A stretch of 10,397 nt of DNA. Source: Bacteroidales bacterium (lineage in GTDB: Bacteria; Bacteroidota; Bacteroidia; Bacteroidales; P3). Under the pieces are notes generated by a model. That model saw only the letters and a list, made by a program, of their open reading frames with translations. It searched no databases and was not told the DNA's origin. The position numbers and the translations under genes are program-made. The stretch spans positions 1 to 10,397 of the forward strand of contig JAITVC010000157.1 in NCBI GenBank assembly GCA_031286005.1. Reading direction: 5' to 3'. Shown one piece after another: positions 1 through 6,388 of the stretch; position 1 is the stretch's first letter, and the number at the start of each line of letters is the position of its first letter.

Positions 1-58
1 GCCCCGTAGGCCCTTTTTACAATTTACAATTTTAATTCTATATTAGACACCCTCGCTC

Positions 59-89
59 ATGAATAGTTTAATATTTTATCACTATTCAT
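59..89. repeat. AT-rich inverted repeat (hairpin)
   Basis: ATGAATAGT at 59-67 is matched by its exact reverse complement ACTATTCAT at 81-89, leaving a 13-nt AT-rich loop. It lies beyond the A9 tract at 104-112, that is downstream of the candidate small RNA when read on the minus strand. It could be a second termination or processing hairpin, or simply AT-rich intergenic sequence. Around it, positions 1-103 hold no credible reading frame on either strand. A tandem heptamer TTTACAA (16-22, 23-29) is the only other pattern seen there. Confidence 0.4.
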
Positions 90-111
90 AATTATTATTC
101 ACTAAAAAAAA

Positions 112-219
112 ATGTGAGACACACCAAATTCCCCAACAGAGTAGGGAGTTCCGGGTTCCAAATAAAAATCTCGTATTTAATTCTTCATAGGCTGAATTTG
201 AGGTGTATAATCTAAATGC
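112..219 (-). ncRNA. candidate small structured non-coding RNA
   Basis: A consensus promoter on the minus strand (224-254) should start transcription near 217-221. No reading frame longer than about ten codons follows. The expected transcript begins and ends with complementary segments: forward-strand ACACC+AAATTC at 121-131 pairs with GAATTT+GGTGT at 194-206, with a 2-nt bulge at 200-201, giving an 11-bp closing stem. A small inner stem is possible (AAATA 160-164 with TATTT 174-178), as is a CCC/GGG stem (about 132-146). A short stem, TGTG 113-116 with CACA 120-123, followed by nine U residues (A9 at 104-112 on the plus strand), would end a transcript of about 105-115 nt. This terminator stem competes with the closing stem. 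Promoter, closing stem and U-tract are read directly; that an RNA is made is inference. It is shorter than usual 6S RNA and I do not recognise the family. The promoter could instead serve a gene left of the window. Confidence 0.45.
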
Positions 220-223
220 AGTA

Positions 224-254
224 CAAAGATACGAATAAAAAACGAATAAAGCAA
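224..254 (-). promoter_or_regulatory. Bacteroidota-type promoter for the leftward small RNA
   Basis: Read on the minus strand, TTG (254-252), exactly 20 nt, then TATCTTTG (231-224) match the Bacteroidota -33/-7 consensus. The -33 box begins 3 nt after the ribBA stop codon, so readthrough from ribBA would run into the same RNA. The 20-nt spacer contains the word TTTATTCG twice when read on the minus strand, separated by TTT. Confidence 0.7.
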
Positions 255-257
255 GAA

Positions 258-1466
258 TTACATCTTTAACTGATGCCCCATCCGCTCCTGTTTAGTTCGT
301 AAATAGGTTTGATTGTGTGCATTAGCTTCGACTACAATCGGAATTGTATCCACAATCTCGATGCCGTATCCTTCCAAACCAATCCGTTTCACCGGATTAT
401 TGGTAATAAGTTTGATTTTATTCGCTTTCAGATAGCGTAGAATTTGTGCGCCGATACCGTAATCCCGTTCATCTGGACGAAAACCAAGCATCACGTTGGC
501 ATCCACCGTATCCACGCCTTGTTCTTGCAATTTGTAAGCCTTCAATTTATTAATCAATCCAATGCCGCGCCCTTCCTGATACATGTAGAGCACAATGCCT
601 TTTCCGGCCTTGTCTACCATCGCCATCGCATCATGCAGCTGGTCGCCGCAATCGCATTTGCATGAGTTAAAAATATCGCCCGTAACGCACGACGAATGCA
701 CACGCACCAGCACAGGCTCATCCTCGTTCCATTCGCCTTTTGTAAGGGCAATATGCGCAATGCCTGTTTGTTTCTCGGTAAACGCCTTGAGTTTAAAGGT
801 GCCCCATTTGGTAGGCAAGTCCACCTCTACTTCAAATTGAATTAAACTTTCGTTGGCCACGCGGTACGCAATCAAATCCTCAATACTGATGATTTTTAGG
901 TTGAACTTTTTGGCAATCTCAAGCAATTGCGGTAGGCGAGCCATAGAGCCGTCTTCGTTCATGATTTCGATGAGCGAACCAGCGGGTTGCAAGCCTGCCA
1001 AACGGGCTAAATCCACGGCCGCTTCCGTATGTCCGGAACGTTGTAAAACACCGCCGTTTTTGGCTCTCAATGGGTTGATATGACCGGGACGTCCAAAATC
1101 CAAAGGCTGAATTTTAGGGTCGGCCAAAGCGCGAATTGTAGCCGCACGGTCGTGTGTAGAAACACCCGTTGTACAGCCGCTACCAAGTAAATCCACCGTG
1201 ATGGTAAACGGCGTGCCGTGTATAGACGTATTGGAATTATCCGCAATCTGCATGTCTAACTCCAACTCTTTGCAACGAGCTTCTGTGATAGGTGCGCAAA
1301 CCACACCACGGCCTTCTTTAATCATGAAGTTGACCATTTCCGGCGTAATCGTTTCGGCCGCACATACAAAATCGCCTTCGTTTTCACGATCGGCATCGTC
1401 TACAACAATCACAAAGCGACCATTTTTAATATCTTCTAAGGCTTCGGGAATAGAATTTAAGTGCAT
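258..1466 (-). CDS. ribBA: Bifunctional 3,4-dihydroxy-2-butanone-4-phosphate synthase / GTP cyclohydrolase II
   Basis: This 402-aa cytosolic enzyme supplies both branches of riboflavin synthesis. The N-terminal RibB half (about 1-200) turns ribulose 5-phosphate into dihydroxybutanone phosphate plus formate. The C-terminal RibA half (about 206-402) opens GTP. RibB shows [10 protein letters not shown] (23-32, acidic Mg site), STHDRAATI (103-111) and [10 protein letters not shown] with GHTEAA (126-150). RibA shows the zinc triad C260, C271, C273, the GTP-site motif QEGRGIGL (297-304) and [13 protein letters not shown] (331-343). Nothing essential appears missing in either half and the length is normal for fused RibBA. 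I chose the ATG at 1464-1466; an upstream in-frame extension would run through the promoter box. The leader is only about 14 nt, with no Shine-Dalgarno sequence and no room for an FMN riboswitch. The gene is divergent from the M23 gene; no other rib gene is in the window. Confidence 0.97.
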   Translation of the reverse strand: MHLNSIPEALEDIKNGRFVIVVDDADRENEGDFVCAAETITPEMVNFMIKEGRGVVCAPITEARCKELELDMQIADNSNTSIHGTPFTITVDLLGSGCTTGVSTHDRAATIRALADPKIQPLDFGRPGHINPLRAKNGGVLQRSGHTEAAVDLARLAGLQPAGSLIEIMNEDGSMARLPQLLEIAKKFNLKIISIEDLIAYRVANESLIQFEVEVDLPTKWGTFKLKAFTEKQTGIAHIALTKGEWNEDEPVLVRVHSSCVTGDIFNSCKCDCGDQLHDAMAMVDKAGKGIVLYMYQEGRGIGLINKLKAYKLQEQGVDTVDANVMLGFRPDERDYGIGAQILRYLKANKIKLITNNPVKRIGLEGYGIEIVDTIPIVVEANAHNQTYLRTKQERMGHQLKM

Positions 1467-1483
1467 ATATATCAATTTTAGGC

Positions 1484-1517
1484 TTGCAAAGGTACAAAAA
1501 AAATCGTATCTTTGCAA
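1484..1517. promoter_or_regulatory. Bidirectional promoter between ribBA and the M23 gene
   Basis: TTGCAAAGGTA (1484-1494) and TATCTTTGCAA (1507-1517) form an inverted repeat with one mismatch around a 12-nt A-rich spacer. Rightward, TTG 1484-1486, 20 nt, TATCTTTG 1507-1514 is a full Bacteroidota promoter for the M23 gene. Leftward, TTG (1517-1515), 20 nt, TACCTTTG (1494-1487) is a full promoter for ribBA. Each arm therefore serves as the -7 box of one promoter and the -33 box of the other, so RNA polymerase should only be able to occupy one direction at a time (inference). Confidence 0.75.
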
Positions 1518-1532
1518 ATTACAAAAAAATGG

Positions 1533-2471
1533 ATGAAGTCTTTTTTCAAACAGTGGTATAATCGTCTTTTTTCAAACGTTCATGATAAGTACCGTTTGGT
1601 GGTTATGAATGAAACGTTCCAAGAGAAGTTTTCGTTCCGGTTGTCGCGCTTGAATGTGTTTGTTACGATGGGAATGACGGCTCTTATATTGATTGTGGGA
1701 ACGATTACGCTAATATCGTTCACATCACTCCGTGAATTTATTCCGGGCTATACTAAAGACGAAGTAACTCGGATGGCCTATCACAATCAGAGCAAGATTG
1801 ATTCGCTCGAAATGCTGGTTAATGCCCAAGAAAAACTGTTGTATGCGATGGATATGGCTATATCGGGGAAAATACCCATTGAAACCGTTGAAGATATACA
1901 AGATTCGATTGTGCTCCACAACTACGACCAAATTACTTACGAGCGCAGTAAAGAAGACGATGAATTGCGCAACCAGATTGAACAAGGCGAGAAATTTAAC
2001 CTCGCTCAACAAAATTCCGAGTTCATAGTTGAAGCAGAAATTCTTCAAAATTCTTCGGAACCGTCCCAATCCAAAGTGAGTTTTAATACACAATCGGGCT
2101 CGCAAATCTTCTATTATGTTCCTCTCGAAGGCACGATTGTGGGCGATTTTGACGAATACAACAAACACTTTGGCATTGATATAACAGGGAAAAAGGATGA
2201 TGTTGTCAAAGCCATTCAAAAAGGCACCGTGATTTCGTCGGAATGGACGGCCGATGGCGGATATGTGATAACTATTCAACACGAAAACAATGTGCTTTCG
2301 CTATACAAATATAATTCCGCCGTTCTAAAACGTGCCGGAGATAATGTGGAAGCCGGTGAACCGATTGCCTTTATCGGCAATTCCGGCGAAGATTACAAAG
2401 GCCCGATTTTGCATTTTGAACTTTGGTATAACGGACTCCCCGTAAATCCACGAGATTATATCGCTTTTTAA
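1533..2471 (+). CDS. Membrane-anchored M23 (LytM-type) domain protein, degenerate active site
   Basis: The protein has 312 aa. Residues 1-40 are basic and cytoplasmic. One transmembrane segment lies at about 41-63, followed by a charged, partly coiled stretch (about 67-175) and an M23 fold from about 190 to 312. The domain keeps the three zinc ligands of the LytM family: H212 and D216 in HFGID, and H294 in ILHFEL. By alignment with LytM, however, the two catalytic histidines are replaced by Y260 (usual YxH position) and I292 (first His of HxH). It may thus bind zinc or peptidoglycan without cutting it, as with EnvC-like regulatory LytM proteins; that is inference. Topology suggests a periplasmic domain held at the inner membrane. 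The start is the ATG at 1533; an alternative TTG at 1512 lies inside the promoter. The leader is about 12 nt with no Shine-Dalgarno. It is transcribed alone, divergent from ribBA, and followed by a long palindrome. Confidence 0.85.
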   Translation: MKSFFKQWYNRLFSNVHDKYRLVVMNETFQEKFSFRLSRLNVFVTMGMTALILIVGTITLISFTSLREFIPGYTKDEVTRMAYHNQSKIDSLEMLVNAQEKLLYAMDMAISGKIPIETVEDIQDSIVLHNYDQITYERSKEDDELRNQIEQGEKFNLAQQNSEFIVEAEILQNSSEPSQSKVSFNTQSGSQIFYYVPLEGTIVGDFDEYNKHFGIDITGKKDDVVKAIQKGTVISSEWTADGGYVITIQHENNVLSLYKYNSAVLKRAGDNVEAGEPIAFIGNSGEDYKGPILHFELWYNGLPVNPRDYIAF

Positions 2472-2473
2472 TG

Positions 2474-2591
2474 GGCATTTCTAATGACTCCAAACTCTGC
2501 GTTATGCTCAATTGATAAAATGCTCATTTACTAAAGTAAACTGCGCTTTTATCTCAATCGCATCCTTGATTTTGGAATTATTAGAGATGCC
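2474..2591. repeat. 118-bp imperfect palindrome (MITE-like element or large hairpin)
   Basis: The outer arms 2474-2494 and 2571-2591 are complementary at 18 of 21 positions; two of the three mismatches would be G-U pairs in RNA. The centre is again a palindrome: TTTACT 2527-2532 and AGTAAA 2535-2540, flanked by ATTGATAAAA (2511-2520) against TTTTATCTCAAT (2547-2558) with a 2-nt insertion. The element starts 2 bp after the M23 stop codon. No target-site duplication is evident and there is no T-tract at its end. It could be a non-autonomous transposon remnant, or a long hairpin acting as terminator or RNA stabiliser. No coding potential is seen. Confidence 0.6.
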
Positions 2592-2676
2592 ATAGCTTGT
2601 TTGTCTGTAACAGATATTTTGTCAAAAGTTATCAACAAAACAGGAAATTTATTAACATTTTAACATTTTTTAACAC

Positions 2677-2692
2677 TTTTCGTATACGAAAA
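2677..2692. promoter_or_regulatory. Perfect 16-bp palindrome upstream of the lamin-tail gene (possible operator)
   Basis: TTTTCGTATACGAAAA is an exact palindrome 39 bp before the start codon at 2732. Just upstream (about 2650-2676) the word TTAACA recurs three times with T-rich spacers. I cannot find a convincing -33/-7 pair for the downstream gene, so a regulator binding site is a guess from symmetry and position only. The rest of 2592-2731 holds no gene. Confidence 0.3.
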
Positions 2693-2731
2693 ACAAGGTT
2701 TGTGCGTTATATAGGGTAAAACACATAAATC

Positions 2732-4252
2732 ATGAAAAAATACCTTTTAATCCTCTGCGCCCTTGCTCCGCTAATGAGTTTTGCACAAATTCACGAAATG
2801 TTTAAACATCGCGACAGTTTGAATCATCAATGGTTTGGTGATACCGCATATTTCTATCCCCAAAACGGTATACTGCAACTGCAAGGCCAGCAAACTTCGT
2901 CTACCTTACAATATGCTGTTGCAAATGTGCTTTGCGACAGCGTGGAGTGGAATTTTAAGATAGAATTGGGCTTCAATCCGTCCTCTACAAATTATGTGCG
3001 GGTGTATTTGATGAGCGACACGAACAATCTGAAAGGCGCACTAAACGGCTATTTTCTGCAACTCGGTCAAACCGGAGGAAAAAACAACATTCAAATCTTT
3101 CGACAGGAAGGAAGCAAAAACCTATTAATCTTTTCCGGAATATCCGTATTTGATGCCAGTGGCGGACTATCTGTTCGGCTTCGCATCAAACGTTTCCCAA
3201 ACGGCGAATGGCAGGTGTTTTCGGATGTCGGGTCGGACTTGCCGATTATACCGGAAGGTGAAGTGTTTGTAGATTCAACGTTTCAAAAAACCGTTGCATT
3301 CGGATTCTATTGCCGATATAGTACGGCTTCGCGTTACAACCGGTATGCTTTTGGTGAAGTGAAAGTCTGTGAGATAGAGTCGGACCCAATTCCGGATCCG
3401 CCTGTTATAATTGAAGATTCCGATATAGTTATAACCGAAATTATGTTCAATCCTATGGAAAATTCGGCTGAATATATAGAGATTTTTAATCATTCGGAAC
3501 AAGACGTAAGGCTGTCGGAACTGTATTTGGCTATATTCGACGAACAGGACATACTTTCAAGAATGCTTGCTGTAGCAACCCATTCGGAACTAACAATACC
3601 ATCCAAAATGTATGCCGTTCTTTCCAAAACACCGGACAAACTATCCCAATTTCATTCAATCTGCTTGGATGCAAACTTGGTTGAAATGCCGAATTTTCCT
3701 GCGCTTTCTAACACCTCTGCACGATTGGCATTAACCCGAAAAGATTCTACACGTATAGATGAAATTTATTACCATACATCCATGCACTACGCACTTTTGG
3801 CCGATACCAAAGGCGTTTCTCTCGAACGGTTAGACTTTGAGAAATCGGGAACAGAGACCCATAATTGGCATTCGGCATCCAAAATATCCGGCTATGCAAC
3901 GCCGGGGTGTCCGAATTCACAAGGCGTTTCAGTAGCAGAAACCGATGAATTGTTGCAACTTTATCCCACGTTAATTTCACCCGACAACGACGGTATGGAT
4001 GATGTCCTATCGCTTTCCTATCATTTGGAAGCGCCTGGATTTACAGGCAATATCCGCATTTTTAACAGCAACGGCCGAGTGGTCAAACATCTCGTCAAGT
4101 CCGAACTACTCGGCACACAAGGCACCTACCACTGGGATGGACTTTCCGAACAAAACACCAAACTCCCAAGCGGAATTTACATCATTGTTTTCGACATCTT
4201 TTCACTCAACGGGCAAATGCTACGAGTGAAGAAACCTGTTGGGTATAAATAA
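2732..4252 (+). CDS. Secreted lamin-tail-domain protein with C-terminal sorting-type domain
   Basis: The protein has 506 aa. It has a signal peptide (MKKYLLILCALAPLMSFAQ, cleavage near residue 18-19). Residues 20-215 form a beta-rich domain of LamG/concanavalin type, judged from its strand pattern. A Pro/acidic linker follows (217-230). A lamin-tail domain runs from about 231 to 395, with the opening VITEIMFNP (233-241) and EYIEIFN (247-253). The C-terminal domain (about 408-506) begins with a calcium-loop-like SPDNDGMDD (416-424), continues with RIFNSNGRVV and GTYHWDG, and ends in IYIIVFDIF and a KKP tail. This resembles the FlgD/CHU_C-like domains used for export by the type IX secretion system, though the last residues (VGYK) are shorter than usual. 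It is probably exported and surface-attached; the substrate is unknown. The window shows no T9SS machinery. The start is supported by the signal peptide. It seems to be transcribed alone. Confidence 0.75.
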   Translation: MKKYLLILCALAPLMSFAQIHEMFKHRDSLNHQWFGDTAYFYPQNGILQLQGQQTSSTLQYAVANVLCDSVEWNFKIELGFNPSSTNYVRVYLMSDTNNLKGALNGYFLQLGQTGGKNNIQIFRQEGSKNLLIFSGISVFDASGGLSVRLRIKRFPNGEWQVFSDVGSDLPIIPEGEVFVDSTFQKTVAFGFYCRYSTASRYNRYAFGEVKVCEIESDPIPDPPVIIEDSDIVITEIMFNPMENSAEYIEIFNHSEQDVRLSELYLAIFDEQDILSRMLAVATHSELTIPSKMYAVLSKTPDKLSQFHSICLDANLVEMPNFPALSNTSARLALTRKDSTRIDEIYYHTSMHYALLADTKGVSLERLDFEKSGTETHNWHSASKISGYATPGCPNSQGVSVAETDELLQLYPTLISPDNDGMDDVLSLSYHLEAPGFTGNIRIFNSNGRVVKHLVKSELLGTQGTYHWDGLSEQNTKLPSGIYIIVFDIFSLNGQMLRVKKPVGYK

Positions 4253-4270
4253 TGATTAATGATAACAAAA

Positions 4271-4317
4271 TTCGTCCGTATGACGATATACGAACAACCA
4301 TAGGCACAAGCATACGG
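4271..4317. promoter_or_regulatory. Inverted-repeat cluster upstream of the TA-like module (possible autoregulatory operator)
   Basis: Several nested inverted repeats share the core CGTAT/ATACG. TTCGT 4271-4275 pairs with ACGAA 4290-4294, CGTAT 4277-4281 with ATACG 4288-4292, and CCGTATG 4276-4282 with CATACGG 4311-4317. They lie 17-63 bp upstream of the -33 box. Type II antitoxins usually bind such repeats at their own promoter; applying that here is inference. The core also occurs in the palindrome at 2677-2692. Confidence 0.4.
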
Positions 4318-4333
4318 AAAATACCGCCAAAAC

Positions 4334-4364
4334 TTGTTCAAATCGAATATTTTTTGTAACTTTG
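4334..4364 (+). promoter_or_regulatory. Bacteroidota-type promoter of the TA-like module
   Basis: TTG 4334-4336, exactly 20 nt, then TAACTTTG 4357-4364. Transcription should begin near 4371, giving a leader of about 18 nt before the ATG at 4389. Confidence 0.7.
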
Positions 4365-4388
4365 CAAAACGGTAAAAACAATTTTGTT

Positions 4389-4610
4389 ATGAAAACAATC
4401 AGCATACAGATGTCGGATGTAGAATACAACACTTTTGGATTGTCAAAAGATGTTCTTTACTTTTCCGAAATAGCCAATTTAATCGAACGTCAGGTTGCTC
4501 GTCAAGCGCTACGCCGTAGCGTTGAGTTGGCCGAGAAGTACGGACTATCTGCTATGACGATGACCGAAATAAATGCCGAAGTAAACGCTGTAAGACAGTG
4601 CAGAGCGTAA
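4389..4610 (+). CDS. Small protein, putative antitoxin of a PIN-type toxin-antitoxin module
   Basis: The protein has 73 aa. It opens with a short beta-strand-like segment (KTISIQM), followed by helices rich in Arg and Glu (about 26-51). It ends in MTMTEINAEVNAVRQ (56-70), which resembles the C-terminal EI-x-x-EI-x-x-x-R pattern seen in many small antitoxins paired with COG1569 PIN proteins. It probably binds DNA through its N-terminal part and neutralises the toxin through its C-terminal part; that is inference from the arrangement. The start at 4389 gives a short leader; an upstream in-frame TTG at 4362 lies inside the -7 box and is rejected. Its last 13 nt overlap the PIN gene, which suggests translational coupling. 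I do not recognise a precise family. Confidence 0.65.
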   Translation: MKTISIQMSDVEYNTFGLSKDVLYFSEIANLIERQVARQALRRSVELAEKYGLSAMTMTEINAEVNAVRQCRA

Positions 4611-5020
4611 TTTTAGATACAAACATAGTGGTGTCTGCACTTATTCAAAAAAACTTTCCGTACTATATTGTTTTTGATTATGTGCTTAACGAGCAAGTCA
4701 AGCTATGTCTTTCTGAAGAATTGATGAGTGAATACCGAGAGGTACTTTTGCGTCCGAAATTCGCAAAAATAGATAATTTTCTAAATAATGCCGAAGTTGT
4801 ACTAAGCCGATTTGAAAAAATAGCAACGTTTTATGAGCCGAAAAATCGTTTAGATATAATCACAGATAGGAGCGATAATAAATTGCTCGAATTAGCAGAA
4901 GAAAGCAATGCAAATTTTCTAATAACCGGCAATAGCATTGATTTTACGATGAAACAATACAAAGAAACTCAAGTTTTATCGCCACGTATTTTTTGGGATA
5001 TAATTACAAACTATCACTAA
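4598..5020 (+). CDS. PIN-domain protein, putative toxin (COG1569-like ribonuclease)
   Basis: The protein has 140 aa, the normal length for this family of metal-dependent RNases. The first strand, SVILDTNIVVSAL, carries D7 and N9. E45 lies in MSEYREVL. ITDRSDNKLLELA carries D90 and D93. The last motif is ITGNSIDF (109-116), where N112 stands at the fourth acidic position and D115 is close by. Asn here is, as I recall, common in Bacteroidota relatives, so activity is not excluded. The start is the GTG at 4598, the only plausible codon just ahead of VILDTN; it overlaps the antitoxin by 13 nt in another frame. The likely role is RNA cleavage when not bound by its partner. The stop codon touches the stop codon of pgi on the other strand. 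Confidence 0.8.
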   Translation: MQSVILDTNIVVSALIQKNFPYYIVFDYVLNEQVKLCLSEELMSEYREVLLRPKFAKIDNFLNNAEVVLSRFEKIATFYEPKNRLDIITDRSDNKLLELAEESNANFLITGNSIDFTMKQYKETQVLSPRIFWDIITNYH

Positions 5021-6322
5021 TTACTTCCCCAACAACCGAAACATATTCTTCTTATAGGCTTCTACGCCCGGCTGGTCAAACGGATTTACACCTAAAAGGT
5101 AGCCACTCAGTCCGCAAGCAAATTCGTAGAAGTAAATCAATTGTCCGAGGGTGTAAGCTGAAATCTCAGAAATACTGATTTTAATATTAGGAACACCACC
5201 ATCCATATGCGCCATAATCGTACCCAATTGCGCCATCGAATTAACGTACCCCATGCGTTTACCGGCCACGAAATTCATGCCGTCTAAATTCTCGGCATCC
5301 GTTGGAATTTCGATAGTCTCACGATTGTTCTCAACCGAAAAAACCGTTTCAAAAAGCATACGTTCGCCCTCTTGAATATATTGTCCCATCGAATGCAAAT
5401 CCGATGTGTTGTTCACACCGGCCGGAAAAATACCTTTACCCTCTTTGCCCTCGCTTTCGCCGTAAAGTTGTTTCCACCATTCCGTCAGAAAAGACAAACG
5501 TGGGTCGTAATTCACCATGATTTCAACTTTCTTGCCTTGGCTATACAGCACATTCCGCAAGGCAGCGTAAAGCATTGCAGGGTTTTTGTCAATCGTGTTT
5601 CCGGTTGTTACAATCGCTTTCATATCCTGCGCGCCTTTGACTAACGCGCGAATATCAAATCCCGCAACAGCAATCGGCAACAGTCCCACAGGTGTGAGCA
5701 CAGAATAACGTCCACCCACATCATCAGGAACGATATACGTTTTATAACCTTCTTTCGTGGCCAATGTTTTCAAAGCGCCACGCTCTTTGTCGGTAATGGC
5801 CACAATGCGAGATTTGGCCTCATCTTTACCATATTTCTTCTCAAGATGGTTTTTCAAAATGCGGAAAGCCACAGCAGGTTCAGTCGTAGTCCCCGATTTG
5901 GAAATGACCGTTAATGCATAATCGGTTTGGTCAAGAATGGCCAGCAACTCGTGCATATAATCCTCGCTCAACTGATGTCCGGCATAAACCACAAACGGAT
6001 CTTTTCTGTTCGCATCCAACGCTGCAAATTGATTCTGCAACGCCTCAATCACCGCACGAGCACCGAGATATGAGCCGCCGATGCCAATCACGATAAACAA
6101 CCTCGCCTTTTCACGCAAACGCTTTGCCGTAGCCTCAATGTCCGCCAAAAAAGCATCATCAAGTTCGCTCGGCAGAGTTACCCATCCAAGGAAGTCGTTG
6201 CCTTTACCGGTTTTTTCGATTAAATCGTGTTGTGCCTTTTGCAGCGCAGGCTGTAGCGCTTCAAGTTCGGCCTGCTGAACAAATCTTTCAGCATACTGTT
6301 GGTCAATAGAGATGGTTTTCAT
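5021..6322 (-). CDS. pgi: Glucose-6-phosphate isomerase
   Basis: This 433-aa cytosolic enzyme interconverts glucose 6-phosphate and fructose 6-phosphate in glycolysis and gluconeogenesis. It is of the shorter PGI type found in Firmicutes and Bacteroidota. The SIS-fold phosphate-binding segments are clear: VIGIGGSYLGA (78-88) and VISKSGTTTEPA (139-150). GGRYSVLTPVG (203-213), the YGESEGK catalytic-glutamate region (287-293), H310 in SDLHSMGQ and K424 in the C-terminal PFDQPGVEAYKKN segment are all present. I see no defect. I chose the ATG at 6320-6322, because a further in-frame upstream ATG lies beyond the promoter box. It is divergent from the HdrC-like gene and convergent with the PIN gene, with no intergenic bases. 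Confidence 0.97.
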   Translation of the reverse strand: MKTISIDQQYAERFVQQAELEALQPALQKAQHDLIEKTGKGNDFLGWVTLPSELDDAFLADIEATAKRLREKARLFIVIGIGGSYLGARAVIEALQNQFAALDANRKDPFVVYAGHQLSEDYMHELLAILDQTDYALTVISKSGTTTEPAVAFRILKNHLEKKYGKDEAKSRIVAITDKERGALKTLATKEGYKTYIVPDDVGGRYSVLTPVGLLPIAVAGFDIRALVKGAQDMKAIVTTGNTIDKNPAMLYAALRNVLYSQGKKVEIMVNYDPRLSFLTEWWKQLYGESEGKEGKGIFPAGVNNTSDLHSMGQYIQEGERMLFETVFSVENNRETIEIPTDAENLDGMNFVAGKRMGYVNSMAQLGTIMAHMDGGVPNIKISISEISAYTLGQLIYFYEFACGLSGYLLGVNPFDQPGVEAYKKNMFRLLGK

Positions 6323-6337
6323 AGTTTTGAAATGTTT

Positions 6338-6369
6338 TTGCAAAGATACGATTTTTTTTTGTATCTTTG
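6338..6369. promoter_or_regulatory. Bidirectional promoter between pgi and the HdrC-like gene
   Basis: TTGCAAAGATA (6338-6348) and TATCTTTG (6362-6369) face each other across a 13-nt T-rich spacer. Rightward, TTG 6338-6340, 21 nt, TATCTTTG 6362-6369 fits a promoter for the HdrC-like gene. Leftward, TATCTTTG (6348-6341) is a perfect -7 box for pgi, but its -33 is weak: the nearest TTG (6376-6374) is 25 nt away. The block is nearly the reverse complement of 1484-1514: it has one extra T in the run and one C/T change. Confidence 0.7.
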
Positions 6370-6388
6370 TGAACAATATTTGTAAGAA

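Noticed and set aside
220..1466. FMN riboswitch controlling ribBA
   Set aside because: Only about 14 nt of leader separate the promoter and the start codon, so no riboswitch can fit.
1467..1517. Longer N-terminus for RibBA (17 extra residues)
   Set aside because: The extension would translate through the promoter boxes, and RibB homology starts at [10 protein letters not shown].
1198..1536. 112-codon open frame antisense to ribBA
   Set aside because: It is a shadow frame in conserved ribBA sequence, with no recognisable domain and no promoter of its own.
1725..2282. 185-codon open frame antisense to the M23 gene
   Set aside because: Its composition is that of a reversed coding frame; the plus strand carries a recognisable LytM domain.
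2629..2637. TTATCAACA as a DnaA box
   Set aside because: It has one mismatch to TTATCCACA, is a single copy, and has no dnaA/dnaN neighbour or further boxes; expected by chance in AT-rich DNA.
6323..6376. Longer N-terminus for PGI (18 extra residues)
   Set aside because: It runs across the -7 box and T-run of the bidirectional promoter; the 433-aa form is the normal length.
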